Shown: positions 35,513 through 44,102 of the stretch, one piece after another
How the letters are laid out: every line of letters begins with the position of its first letter
Numbering within the stretch: the first letter of the stretch is position 1
Assembly (NCBI RefSeq): GCF_019047785.1
Contig: NZ_CP077290.1
Location: forward strand, 4,464,001-4,528,000
Length of the DNA stretch: 64,000 bases
Reading direction: 5' to 3'
Source: Enterobacter cancerogenus
Lineage (GTDB): Bacteria; Pseudomonadota; Gammaproteobacteria; Enterobacterales; Enterobacteriaceae
Translations under genes and position numbers: made by a program
The notes under the pieces: generated by a model
Told to the model about the DNA's origin: nothing
What the model saw: only the letters and a program-made list of their open reading frames with translations
Database searches by the model: none

Positions 35513-35546
35513 AAAAAGGCTCTCTGGTGACAGAGGGCCTTTTTTA
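35513..35546 (+). terminator. Terminator after yeeX
   Basis: AAAAAGGCTCTCTG pairs with CAGAGGGCCTTTTT around GTGA and is followed by T residues, 16 bases after the yeeX stop. Confidence 0.85.
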
Positions 35547-35562
35547 TTTCCCCTGTGCATGG

Positions 35563-35601
35563 GGTGATGCCCGGTGGCGCGATGCTTACCCGACAATGTT
35601 A
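35563..35601. repeat. REP-like palindromic element
   Basis: The stretch with GCCCGGTGGCGCGATGCTTACCCGACA is the reverse complement, with small changes, of the element at 37612-37640. Such short palindromes between genes are typical enteric REP sequences. Confidence 0.6.
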
Positions 35602-35618
35602 CCGAACGCAGAAAAGCA

Positions 35619-35645
35619 AAAAGCCTGCTTTAAAAGCAGGCTTTT
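35619..35645 (-). terminator. Terminator of tRNA-Asn copy 1
   Basis: AAAAGCCTGCTT and AAGCAGGCTTTT form a near-perfect stem directly downstream of the tRNA on the minus strand. The same hairpin follows all four tRNA-Asn genes. Confidence 0.85.
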
Positions 35646-35652
35646 CAGAATG

Positions 35653-35728
35653 TGGCTCCTCTGACTGGACTCGAACCAGTGACATACGGATTAACAGTCC
35701 GCCGTTCTACCGACTGAACTACAGAGGA
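35653..35728 (-). tRNA. tRNA-Asn (anticodon GUU), copy 1
   Basis: A 76-base tRNA with encoded CCA. Acceptor stem TCCTCTG/CAGAGGA, D arm AGTTCAGTCGGTAGAAC, anticodon GTT within GGACTGTTAATCC and T arm GGTTCGAGTCC are visible. It is identical to the three other copies in the window. Confidence 0.98.
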
Positions 35729-35922
35729 ATCGTTGTGGAGGCACATATTAACGGCGAAAAAACTTTTGTCAAACCTGTTCTTTGCAAACCGCGGTTGATT
35801 GCTGATTCTGTCGTCAGTTAGTTGTAAATTCAAACAAATTTTTTATGGAAAATACTTTGCAGGATAGCCTTTTCTGCCTCATCATTTGAAATGGAGTTTC
35901 AACTTTCTCGCTAAGGTCCATT

Positions 35923-37398
35923 TTGAACGTCACCGCCCCCCTACGCCAGGCGATCATGCGTACGCCATGGTATGCAAAACGTAAAAGTTATCGTGTTCTG
36001 TTCTGGCGAGAAATCACCCCCCTTGCCGTTCCCATTTTCCTGGAGAACACCTGCGTTCTGCTGATGGGCGTGCTGAGCACCTTCCTGGTGAGCTGGTTAG
36101 GCAAAGAGGCGATGGCAGGGGTCGGCCTGGCAGACAGCTTCAATATGGTGGTGATGTCCTTTTTTGCCGCTATCGACCTGGGTACCACGGTTGTCGTGGC
36201 CTTCAGCCTCGGCAAGCTCGATCCGAAGCGCGCCCGCGAGGCGGCCCGGCAGTCGCTGATGATCATGACCCTGTTTTCGATAATTCTGGCGGCGGTGATC
36301 CACTATTACGGCAAGGAAATTATCGATATCGTCGCAGGCGAGGCGACAAACGAGGTTAAGGAGCTCGCGCTCACCTACCTGGAAATGACGGTCTTAAGCT
36401 ACCCGGCTGCCGCTATCGCCTTAATCGGCAGCGGTGCGCTGCGCGGGGCGGGCAACACCAAAATTCCGCTGCTGATCAATGGCGGGATGAACATCCTGAA
36501 TATCATCATCAGTAGCGTACTTATCTACGGGATTTTCTCCTGGGACGGGCTGGGCTTCGTCGGTGCCGGACTGGGGCTGACGATTTCACGCTATATCGGC
36601 GCGGCGGCGATTGTCGGTGTGCTGATGACCGGCATTACGCCGTCGCTGCGCCTGACACTCAAAAGCTATTTTCGTCCGCTCAATTTCGCCATTATCTGGG
36701 AAGTGATGGGGATTGGGATCCCGGCCAGCATCGAGTCGGTGCTGTTCAACGGCGGCAAGTTGCTGACCCAGATGTTTGTTGCGGGCATGGGCACCGATGT
36801 GATTGCCGGTAACTTTATCGCGTTCTCCATCGCCTCGCTCATTAACCTGCCGGGTAACGCCCTGGGCTCCGCGTCGACCATCATTACCGGGAAACGGCTC
36901 GGAAAAGGGCAGATTGCGCAGGCGGAACGGCAGCTGCGACACGTTTTTTGGCTCTCTACCATCGGCCTGACGGCGATAGCCTGGGGAACCGCGCCTTTCG
37001 CCGGATTAATGGCCTCGTTTTACACCCATGAAAATGATGTCAAAGAGGTCGTGAAGATCCTGATTTGGCTCAACGCCGCGTTTATGCCGATCTGGGCGGC
37101 ATCCTGGGTGCTGCCCGCCGGGCTGAAAGGCGCACGCGATGCCCGCTTTGCGATGTGGGTCTCGATGCTCGGGATGTGGGGGTGTCGCGTGGTGGCGGGT
37201 TACACGCTCGGGATTGTACTCGGCATGGGCGTGGTCGGCGTCTGGCTGGGGATGTTCCTCGACTGGGCTGTGCGCGGCGCGCTGTTCTACTGGCGGATGG
37301 TAAGCGGGCGCTGGTTGTGGAAATACCCGCGCAAAAAAGCAGAGCGTGCTCTCTCAGAACCTGAAGAACGTCTGACAAATGCACGAAGTGGAGAATAA
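35923..37398 (+). CDS. yeeO: MATE-family exporter YeeO
   Basis: A 491-residue MATE transporter with 12 expected helices; E. coli YeeO exports flavins (FMN/FAD) and has been linked to dipeptide export. REITPLAVPIFLEN begins the first helix, GSGALRGAGNTKIPLLING near residue 175 and GIPASIESVLFNGGKLL near 270 are typical. The start is uncertain: TTG at 35923 aligns with the E. coli N-terminal region, while an ATG at 35956 follows AGG. As in E. coli the gene lies between two inverted tRNA-Asn genes. Confidence 0.92.
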   Translation: MNVTAPLRQAIMRTPWYAKRKSYRVLFWREITPLAVPIFLENTCVLLMGVLSTFLVSWLGKEAMAGVGLADSFNMVVMSFFAAIDLGTTVVVAFSLGKLDPKRAREAARQSLMIMTLFSIILAAVIHYYGKEIIDIVAGEATNEVKELALTYLEMTVLSYPAAAIALIGSGALRGAGNTKIPLLINGGMNILNIIISSVLIYGIFSWDGLGFVGAGLGLTISRYIGAAAIVGVLMTGITPSLRLTLKSYFRPLNFAIIWEVMGIGIPASIESVLFNGGKLLTQMFVAGMGTDVIAGNFIAFSIASLINLPGNALGSASTIITGKRLGKGQIAQAERQLRHVFWLSTIGLTAIAWGTAPFAGLMASFYTHENDVKEVVKILIWLNAAFMPIWAASWVLPAGLKGARDARFAMWVSMLGMWGCRVVAGYTLGIVLGMGVVGVWLGMFLDWAVRGALFYWRMVSGRWLWKYPRKKAERALSEPEERLTNARSGE

Positions 37399-37478
37399 AT
37401 CGGCAAACGATCGGAAATCTGCATTCTGCCTTTGACATCATCGGGGAGCATCGATAATATGCGCCCCGTTCACACGAT

Positions 37479-37554
37479 TCCTCTGTAGTTCAGTCGGTAG
37501 AACGGCGGACTGTTAATCCGTATGTCACTGGTTCGAGTCCAGTCAGAGGAGCCA
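37479..37554 (+). tRNA. tRNA-Asn (anticodon GUU), copy 2
   Basis: A 76-base tRNA identical to the other three copies, here on the plus strand. Acceptor TCCTCTG, anticodon GTT and encoded CCA are visible. It faces copy 1 across yeeO. Confidence 0.98.
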
Positions 37555-37560
37555 AATTTA

Positions 37561-37587
37561 AAAAGCCTGCTTTTAAAGCAGGCTTTT
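37561..37587 (+). terminator. Terminator of tRNA-Asn copy 2
   Basis: AAAAGCCTGCTTT and AAAGCAGGCTTTT pair around a minimal loop and are followed by TGCTTTT. Confidence 0.85.
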
Positions 37588-37607
37588 TGCTTTTCTGCGC
37601 TCGGTGA

Positions 37608-37643
37608 TATCGTCGGGTAAGCGTCGCGCCACCGGGCAACAAA
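37608..37643. repeat. REP-like palindromic element
   Basis: CGTCGGGTAAGCGTCGCGCCACCGGGCA contains imperfect arms of the same type as the elements at 35563, 52541 and 63630. It lies between tRNA-Asn copy 2 and the aminopeptidase stop. Confidence 0.6.
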
Positions 37644-37648
37644 CCGCG

Positions 37649-39421
37649 CTAGCGGTTCACCCGAATCGGTGCTGTTGCTTCAAACAGCCACGGTCGTGCA
37701 TCACTCTCCACGAGCGGGGAGAGCGCCTCCCGAACCTGCTGGTGATACTCATCCAGCCACTCTTTCTCCTGCTCGGTTAACAACTGCAGTTCAACCTGGT
37801 TCAGGTCAATCGGGATCAGCGTCAGCGAGGCAAATTGACAGAAACCCGGACGGCTTTCTGTGATTTCCACCTGATTCTCAATGCGTATCCCATGGCTTTC
37901 AGCCAGATAGTACCCTGGCTCAATGGTCATAATGTTGCCCGCCACCAGCGGCCACGGGTTGACCTTTTTCGCGATACGGTGCGGGTTTTCATGGATCAAC
38001 AACTGGTGCCCCACGCCGTGCCCGGTCCCGTGATCGTAATCCAGCCCCATTTCCCACAGCGGACGGCGCGCAAATGCATCCAGCTGGTGCCCGTGGCTGC
38101 CGGACGGGAATTGCAGCGTCATCAGCGATAAAAAGCCTCTGAATACGGCGGTATAGTGCAGGCGCTGCTGCGGCTCCACTTTGCCCCATGCCAGGGTGCG
38201 CGTGGCGTCTGTAGTGCCGTTGTGGTACTGACCGCCGGAATCATTCAGATAAAAATGGTTATGGCCAATCGGCTTGTTGCTGGCTTCGCTCGCGTGGTAA
38301 TGGCACATCGCCGCGTTGCTGGCGGAGGCTGAGATCGTCGCAAAGCTCGGCTCAACAAACCCCGGCTGCTGCTTGCGAAAAGCGAGTTGCTTTGCCTGAA
38401 CCTCCCGTTCAGTCAGCGGTTGGCCGGACGCGGCGCGCTCAGGCACTTCGCGGCTCAGCCAGGCCAGGAAGTTCACCCACGCCGCACCGTCCTGATGATG
38501 ACACTCCCGATATCCCGCCAGCTCAACCGGGTTTTTATGGGCTTTCATCAGGGTGACAGGATCGGTCAGCCAGACGATCTCTCCCTGCGGCTCGATGGCG
38601 TAACGCAGGGCGACCGGAGCGGTGTCAGGGTCGACGATCACCCGCTTGCCCTGGGCGAGCTGCTGGCAGCGATCGATAAAGGTATCCTGCGGTGAAACGC
38701 TAAACGCGTCACGCACCGGGGCCGGTAATCCGCTGAGCTTAATGTCATCGACAAACCACTCAACCGAGCCGTCACGGCTCAGCAGGGCAAATGACAGCGG
38801 AACCGGGCTGGTCGGAATGTCGGACCCGCGGACGTTCAGCAGCCAGGCGATGTTATCCGGCAAGGTTACCGCCAGATAATCGGCCTCGTTGTCGGCAAGA
38901 ACAGCCGCGACGCGCTGGCGCTTGTCGGCGCTGCTTTCGCCGCTGACCGCCAGCGGCATCTCGCGGATTGGCCCTGCGGGGGCGGCAGGGCGGTCGGTCC
39001 AGAGCGTATCGAATGGCGAGCCGCTCAGCGGCACCAGCTCACACACGGTGGCCGACAGTTGTGTAACGTCTGCGTGGGTCATCAGCATCGCCTCAAATCC
39101 GATGCGCGTGCCCGCAGCCACGTTTTCCGCCAGCCACCCGGCCAGCGGTTCGTTGTGCAGGTGGTGGATCTCCACCTCGTCCATATTGACCTGAACCCGC
39201 GCCTGCACCTGATAACGGCCATCAACGAACAGCAGCGCTCTGTCTTTCAACACCAGCGCCAGCCCGGCGGAGCCGTCGAAGCCCGTCAGCCAGGCCAGCT
39301 TTTCATCGTAGGGCGCGCAGTATTCGCTTTGCCAGGCATCGGCGCGCGGGACGATCATCCCGTCGAGATGGTTTTGCTGTAGCCACTGTCGCAGGGCAGA
39401 GAGCGGAGAGGGTGTGTGCAT
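37649..39421 (-). CDS. M24B-family Xaa-Pro aminopeptidase
   Basis: A 590-residue cytoplasmic metallopeptidase of the long, three-domain type resembling eukaryotic APP1 more than the shorter PepP. The first 290 residues are two creatinase-like N-terminal domains; the pita-bread catalytic domain follows. Five metal ligands are visible: D394 (LNDSGG), D405 (TTDATR), H468 (GTGHGVGH), E501 (TIEPGYY) and E515 (IRIENQ). It should remove N-terminal residues before proline using two manganese or zinc ions. The gene lies 18 bases downstream of amn in the same direction and may be cotranscribed with it. Confidence 0.9.
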   Translation of the reverse strand: MHTPSPLSALRQWLQQNHLDGMIVPRADAWQSEYCAPYDEKLAWLTGFDGSAGLALVLKDRALLFVDGRYQVQARVQVNMDEVEIHHLHNEPLAGWLAENVAAGTRIGFEAMLMTHADVTQLSATVCELVPLSGSPFDTLWTDRPAAPAGPIREMPLAVSGESSADKRQRVAAVLADNEADYLAVTLPDNIAWLLNVRGSDIPTSPVPLSFALLSRDGSVEWFVDDIKLSGLPAPVRDAFSVSPQDTFIDRCQQLAQGKRVIVDPDTAPVALRYAIEPQGEIVWLTDPVTLMKAHKNPVELAGYRECHHQDGAAWVNFLAWLSREVPERAASGQPLTEREVQAKQLAFRKQQPGFVEPSFATISASASNAAMCHYHASEASNKPIGHNHFYLNDSGGQYHNGTTDATRTLAWGKVEPQQRLHYTAVFRGFLSLMTLQFPSGSHGHQLDAFARRPLWEMGLDYDHGTGHGVGHQLLIHENPHRIAKKVNPWPLVAGNIMTIEPGYYLAESHGIRIENQVEITESRPGFCQFASLTLIPIDLNQVELQLLTEQEKEWLDEYHQQVREALSPLVESDARPWLFEATAPIRVNR

Positions 39422-39439
39422 GGTTTTTCCTTAACGTTC

Positions 39440-40894
39440 TTAGCGGAACGGCGGTTCGTTGAAAGTGCGCAGCTTACGGGAGTGCAGCTTATCACCTTCA
39501 GCACGCAGCAAATCGATGGCACGGATGCCGATTTGCAAATGCTCCGAAATCGCCCCTTCGTAGAAACGGTTGGCCTGGCCCGGGAGCTTGATTTCACCGT
39601 GCAGGGGTTTATCCGAGACGCACAGCAGCGTGCCGTAAGGCACGCGGAAGCGGTATCCCTGCGCGGCAATGGTGGCGCTCTCCATATCGATGGCGACCGC
39701 ACGGCTCAGGTTAAAACGCAGCGCAGAGGCGGAGTAGCGCAGCTCCCAGTTGCGATCGTCGGTGGTGACCACCGTCCCGGTGCGCAGGCGCTGCTTCACC
39801 TCTTCGCCTGGCATGCCGCTCACCTCTTTGGTCGCGTCGTATAGCGCGCGCTGAACCTCGGCAATGCTCGGGATCGGGATATCCGGCGGCAGCACTGCGT
39901 CAAGCACGTGGTCGTCACGCAGATACGCATGGGCGAGCACGTAGTCCCCAATCAGCTGGCTTTCACGCAGGCCGCCGCAGTGGCCGATCATCAGCCAGAC
40001 GTCCGGGCGAAGCACTGCCAGGTGATCGCAGATCGTTTTCGCGTTGGAAGGCCCCACGCCAATGTTAATCAGCGTAATGCCCTGGCCGTCAGCCGTGATC
40101 AGGTGCCAGGCGGGCATCTGGTGCTTTTTCCACGCCAGGTCTGAAATGGCCTGCTCCGGCGCTTCGGTTTCGGCGGTGATCCAGATACCGCCCGCGCAGG
40201 AGAGGGCGATGTACGGGCTGTCGGGGTCGAGGATCTGGCTACAGCCCCAGCGGACAAACTCGTCAACGTAGCGGGTGTAGTTGGTGAACAGCACGAAAGG
40301 CTGGAAATGCTCTGCGGACGTGCCGGTGTAGTGACGCAGGCGCGCCAGCGAGAAATCGACGCGGCGGGCATCGAAATGCGACAGCGGGGAAAACTCGGCG
40401 GGGTGATAGATCCCGTCAGCCGTCTCGTCGCCAATCTGAGATAGCTCAGTCGTCGGGAAGTGGCGCGTCAGCCCCGCGCTCATGGATCGGTCAAGCGTCA
40501 GCTCGGAGCCGTCGATCACGTAAGGATAGGGGATCTCATGTCGCGACGGTTCCACCGAAATGTGCGCGCCGTAATCCTGATACAGCAGCGTAAGCTGTTC
40601 TTCCAGGTAGGGGCGAAACAGCCCCGGTCGGGTGACGGTCGTGCTGTAACAACCGGCGTGGGTAAAGCGGGCGTAAGCGCGAGTTTTCGGGGTGGAGCTG
40701 GCGCTACCGTCCCAGGTCACGGAGATCGATGGATAAACAAAAAGGCCCTCACTTCTGGCCTTTTCGTCGGGCAGTTTGCCGCTTTCAATATAGTCGCTGA
40801 TGGCGCTGCGCAGCGCGTTAACGGATTGCTCGTACAGCGCGTCGAGTGTGTCCAGCGCCTGAGCCGGGGTCAGGCTGGAGCCCTTATTATGCAT
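39440..40894 (-). CDS. amn: AMP nucleosidase Amn
   Basis: A 484-residue enzyme hydrolysing AMP to adenine and ribose-5-phosphate, helping to set adenylate levels. The start at 40894 follows GGAGAC and gives the E. coli length; 36 upstream bases are in frame but not conserved. The N-terminal domain is specific to Amn; the C-terminal half is a purine-phosphorylase-like domain with INIGVGPSNAKTICDHLA, GHCGGLRE and the ribose-site AIDMESATIAAQG. It is tandem with shiA upstream and the M24 peptidase downstream. Confidence 0.96.
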   Translation of the reverse strand: MHNKGSSLTPAQALDTLDALYEQSVNALRSAISDYIESGKLPDEKARSEGLFVYPSISVTWDGSASSTPKTRAYARFTHAGCYSTTVTRPGLFRPYLEEQLTLLYQDYGAHISVEPSRHEIPYPYVIDGSELTLDRSMSAGLTRHFPTTELSQIGDETADGIYHPAEFSPLSHFDARRVDFSLARLRHYTGTSAEHFQPFVLFTNYTRYVDEFVRWGCSQILDPDSPYIALSCAGGIWITAETEAPEQAISDLAWKKHQMPAWHLITADGQGITLINIGVGPSNAKTICDHLAVLRPDVWLMIGHCGGLRESQLIGDYVLAHAYLRDDHVLDAVLPPDIPIPSIAEVQRALYDATKEVSGMPGEEVKQRLRTGTVVTTDDRNWELRYSASALRFNLSRAVAIDMESATIAAQGYRFRVPYGTLLCVSDKPLHGEIKLPGQANRFYEGAISEHLQIGIRAIDLLRAEGDKLHSRKLRTFNEPPFR

Positions 40895-40994
40895 GTCTGT
40901 CTCCTTGTTCCACAGGTGTGCGGCATTCACCGATAGTATGTCACACGATTGTGAAACAAAAGACAGCCATGCAGTTTAGGACAAACGCTGCCGA

Positions 40995-42311
40995 CTAATG
41001 CGGCTTCGGCTCTTTCATCAGCAGCGCGGTGAGGGCCGAGAGCAAGCAGCCTGCCAGCAGATAGATCGCCACGCTGTGCCAGTTGCCGCCGGAGAAGGTC
41101 ACCAGCGTGGCGGCTATAAACGGCGTGAATCCGCCGCCCACCACGCTCGCCACCTGATACCCCACGCCAGCGCCGCTGTAGCGATAGCTCGCGCCGAACA
41201 GTTCGGTAAACATCGGTTGCTGGACGCACACCACCATGTCGTGAGCAATGTTTGCCAGCATGATGGCGAAGAAGACAATCCAGAAGACGGATTGCGCCTC
41301 CAGGGCCATAAAGAACGGCCAGGCGCTAAGGGTGCCAACCAGCGCACCGGTGATGTAGACCCGTCGGCGCCCAAACCTGTCTGCCAGCCAGGCAAAGCAG
41401 GGGATAGTCAGACAGCTTATGCCGCCGACCAGCAGGCCGATATTCAGAAACAGCTCGCGCGGCAGGCCGAGGTTTTGCGTCGAATAGTTCAGGGCGAAGG
41501 CGGTCACGATATACATCGTCAGAAGTTCGCACAGCCGCAGGGCGATGATCTTCAAAAACGCCCCCGGATGCTGGATTAGCGCCTCCATCACCGGCAGCCG
41601 TTTTTTTGCCTCCGGCTTTTCGCGCCGCTGCTGTTCAAACTCGGCGGATTCCTCCATGCCGTTTCGAACCCACAGGGCGGCAATCACCAGCACAATGCTG
41701 AAGATAAACGGAATACGCCAGCCCCAGCTCAGGAACTGTTCGTCGGTGGTGAGTTGGCTAATCAGCGACACCAGCCCGGTGGAGAGCAGCAGGCCGACGC
41801 CATACCCCACCTGTACGCCGCTGCTGTAGAAGGCTTTGCGGTTTTTCGGCGCGCTTTCAACGGAGAGCAGCGCCGCGCCGCCCCATTCGCCGCCGACGGC
41901 AAAGCCCTGCACCGCGCGAAGCGTCACCAGCAGGACGGGCGCCCACCAGCCGATGGTGGCAAACGACGGCAAAATACCAATCAGCGCCGTGGCAATGCCC
42001 ATCATCCACACGGTCAGCATCAGCATGCGTTTGCGCCCCAGACGGTCGCCAAAGTGGCCGAAGATCACGCCGCCGAGGGGGCGAAACAGGAAGCCGACAC
42101 CAAAGGTTGCAAAGGCGGCGAGCGTGCCCATCGCCGGGCTTATCTGGGGGAAGAACTCGCGGTTAAACACCAGCGCGGCGGTGATGCCATAAAGCAGAAA
42201 GTCATACCAGTCGACGACGGCCCCGGCAAAGCTGCCCAGAGCGGCGCGGCGGGCGCGGTTAAGCGAAGGGGTCTCCTCGTCGGGACGATCGGAGATGAGG
42301 GTGGAGTCCAT
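40995..42311 (-). CDS. shiA: Shikimate transporter ShiA
   Basis: A 438-residue MFS symporter of the metabolite:H+ (sugar porter-like) group with 12 helices, importing shikimate and dehydroshikimate. FAGAVVDWYDFLLYG, the loop 2-3 motif GDRLGRKRMLML, RAVQGFAVGGEWGGAALL and loop 8-9 ADRFGRRR are visible. Similarity to E. coli ShiA is high throughout. It is divergent from pagP; the 253-base gap holds a TCCGTC/GACGGA dyad at 42372-42387 near the shiA side. Confidence 0.95.
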   Translation of the reverse strand: MDSTLISDRPDEETPSLNRARRAALGSFAGAVVDWYDFLLYGITAALVFNREFFPQISPAMGTLAAFATFGVGFLFRPLGGVIFGHFGDRLGRKRMLMLTVWMMGIATALIGILPSFATIGWWAPVLLVTLRAVQGFAVGGEWGGAALLSVESAPKNRKAFYSSGVQVGYGVGLLLSTGLVSLISQLTTDEQFLSWGWRIPFIFSIVLVIAALWVRNGMEESAEFEQQRREKPEAKKRLPVMEALIQHPGAFLKIIALRLCELLTMYIVTAFALNYSTQNLGLPRELFLNIGLLVGGISCLTIPCFAWLADRFGRRRVYITGALVGTLSAWPFFMALEAQSVFWIVFFAIMLANIAHDMVVCVQQPMFTELFGASYRYSGAGVGYQVASVVGGGFTPFIAATLVTFSGGNWHSVAIYLLAGCLLSALTALLMKEPKPH

Positions 42312-42492
42312 AGTTGTCCTGTCTGTACTGATTTTTAATTATTGGTATAAGAAAAGGTCACTCACATTGCGTCCGTCCTGTGACGGAACGTATGAGACTA
42401 CCGCGACATGAAAGCGGAGAAAACGTTTTTATCTTTCCTGAAGGCTCTGAATAAGCAAATTTCATCTCACCGGGTGCAACATAAATCCGCGC

Positions 42493-42508
42493 GTTTGGCT
42501 GCGGTTAG
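42493..42508 (+). promoter_or_regulatory. Weak candidate PhoP box before pagP
   Basis: GTTTG-N6-GTTAG loosely resembles the PhoP direct repeat GTTTA-N6-GTTTA, about 14 bases before a possible -10 element. pagP is PhoP-activated in Salmonella; the match here is imperfect. Confidence 0.25.
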
Positions 42509-42564
42509 GAATGGATGGATTACAGTATTACTAACCCTGCGTGAATGATGCTGAGGAATTTACT

Positions 42565-43140
42565 ATGCAACGCCTTTTTCCGGCACTCTGGATGGCCCTG
42601 TTTATCATCGCATTTCCCCTTCGAGCTGATCCCACCGTCTACGGTGAACAACGCATCAGCCGCTGGTGGGATGCCGTGACGGACGATATTTCCCAAACGT
42701 GGGAACAGCCAGAACGCTACGATCTCTATCTGCCGTTTCTGAGCTGGCACGCCCGCTTTATGTACGACAAGGAAAAAACCGACAAGTATAACGAAATGCC
42801 GTGGGGCGGTGGGCTGGGTATTTCCCGCTATAACGAGGAGGGAAACTGGAGCGCGCTCTTCGCCATGATGTTTAAAGATTCCCATAACGAGTGGCAACCC
42901 GCGATGGGCTATGGCTGGGAGAAGGGCTGGTATCTCGATAACGCCAAAGATTTTCGCCTGGGTCTGGGGGCGGCAGCAGGGATCACCGCGCGAGACGATT
43001 TTGCCAACTACGTGCCGCTGCCGTTTATCTTCCCGCTGTTCTCGGCGGGCTATAAGCGCGCCACCGTCCAGTTCACCTACATTCCCGGCACCTACAACAA
43101 CGGTAATGTGCTGTTCGCCTGGCTGCGCCTGGGCTTCTAA
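42565..43140 (+). CDS. pagP: Lipid A palmitoyltransferase PagP
   Basis: A 191-residue outer membrane beta-barrel enzyme that moves palmitate from phospholipid to lipid A, giving resistance to cationic peptides. The start at 42565 follows GAGGAAT. A signal peptide ends near residue 21, and the catalytic trio H62, D105 and S106 (in LSWHARF and FKDSHNEW) is intact. The last residues form an outer membrane C-terminal motif ending in Phe. Its stop overlaps that of the converging acyltransferase gene by 4 bases. Confidence 0.95.
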   Translation: MQRLFPALWMALFIIAFPLRADPTVYGEQRISRWWDAVTDDISQTWEQPERYDLYLPFLSWHARFMYDKEKTDKYNEMPWGGGLGISRYNEEGNWSALFAMMFKDSHNEWQPAMGYGWEKGWYLDNAKDFRLGLGAAAGITARDDFANYVPLPFIFPLFSAGYKRATVQFTYIPGTYNNGNVLFAWLRLGF

Positions 43141-44102
43141 AGCGTAATGACCTTTTTCGCCACCGGGTTCGCCAGAACCAGCAGGGAAAAGAGCACGGAG
43201 GTGATAAAGGTCAGCACTATCAGCATCAGTTTTGTGCTGAGCGACGTCACCGGTATCAGCGCCGTGAGCAGATGAAAAACGGAATAGTGCAGAATATACA
43301 CCCCGGTCATCGTTTTGCTGATCGCGGCAAGAATAGCCTCTTTAAATTCGACGTTGCGACGAAAACGCACGCCGTTAGCCGCAATCACCAGCGCGACAAT
43401 CAGGATATAGATCTGCGAGCCGGTCAGAATAAAGGCGTTTCTGTCCGCTTTGAACAGCGCAAAAAAGAAATGCCGCTCATAAAACCAGGTGAACAGGTAA
43501 ATAAACGGGATCGCCACAAGCGCTGCTCTGACCACGTTTCTTCGGGCGATCCACGCGGCGATCTGCGGATCGCAAAACAGTTGCCCCGTCAGATAAAAGA
43601 GCAGCCACGTCCACAGGCGATACTGGGGAGAGAGCGAGAAGACATGGATTTGTGGGTACAGCACTGACAGTAAATCGTACCCGTAGGAAAAGAGCAGCAG
43701 GCCTGCGATAAGGGTGCAAAAAAGCGTCCGACGCTGGCTTAACCACTCTATCACCGGGTGGAAGGTATAGATGACAATGAACGCAAAGACGAACCACGGC
43801 TGAATTAAATAGCCGCGCTGATAGGGTTCCCACAGGTAATAAAGGGTTACCCAGAACAGAAACACCGTGACCAGACTTTTGATTTTATCCAGCTGCCAGC
43901 GGGTGCCGTGCCGGGATTGCCCGTCAAGATAGCCCGCAACCACAAAGAAAAGCGGCGTGGCAATGGTCGAAATAAAGGTCAAAAACCCGAGGATCCAGTG
44001 ATAGTCATAGTCGTAGCGATCCCAGGTATTGTAGATAGTGAAGAACGTCACCGCCGTCATACACCCCAGCGTTTTAATGATATTCAGTCCTGTGGCATTC
44101 AT
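43137..44102 (-). CDS. Acyltransferase-3-like membrane protein, catalytic His missing
   Basis: A 321-residue protein with about ten membrane helices and the overall look of acyltransferase family 3 (OafA/WecH type), including [13 protein letters not shown] near residue 50 and the C-terminal [11 protein letters not shown]. The usual first-helix motif R-x10-H is replaced: K10 stands at the Arg position and F21 where the catalytic His is expected. It may be a non-acylating or diverged member. It is coupled to the RND pump gene by a one-base TAATG overlap, so it belongs to that operon. Substrate unknown. Confidence 0.72.
   Translation of the reverse strand: MNATGLNIIKTLGCMTAVTFFTIYNTWDRYDYDYHWILGFLTFISTIATPLFFVVAGYLDGQSRHGTRWQLDKIKSLVTVFLFWVTLYYLWEPYQRGYLIQPWFVFAFIVIYTFHPVIEWLSQRRTLFCTLIAGLLLFSYGYDLLSVLYPQIHVFSLSPQYRLWTWLLFYLTGQLFCDPQIAAWIARRNVVRAALVAIPFIYLFTWFYERHFFFALFKADRNAFILTGSQIYILIVALVIAANGVRFRRNVEFKEAILAAISKTMTGVYILHYSVFHLLTALIPVTSLSTKLMLIVLTFITSVLFSLLVLANPVAKKVITL

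Larger units (their letters stand above)
37451..37605 (+). repeat. 155-bp perfect inverted repeat, left copy
   Basis: This segment, covering tRNA-Asn copy 2, its leader and its terminator, is identical base for base to the reverse complement of 52575-52729. It starts at TCGATAATATGCGCC and ends at GCGCTCGGT. Confidence 0.93.
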
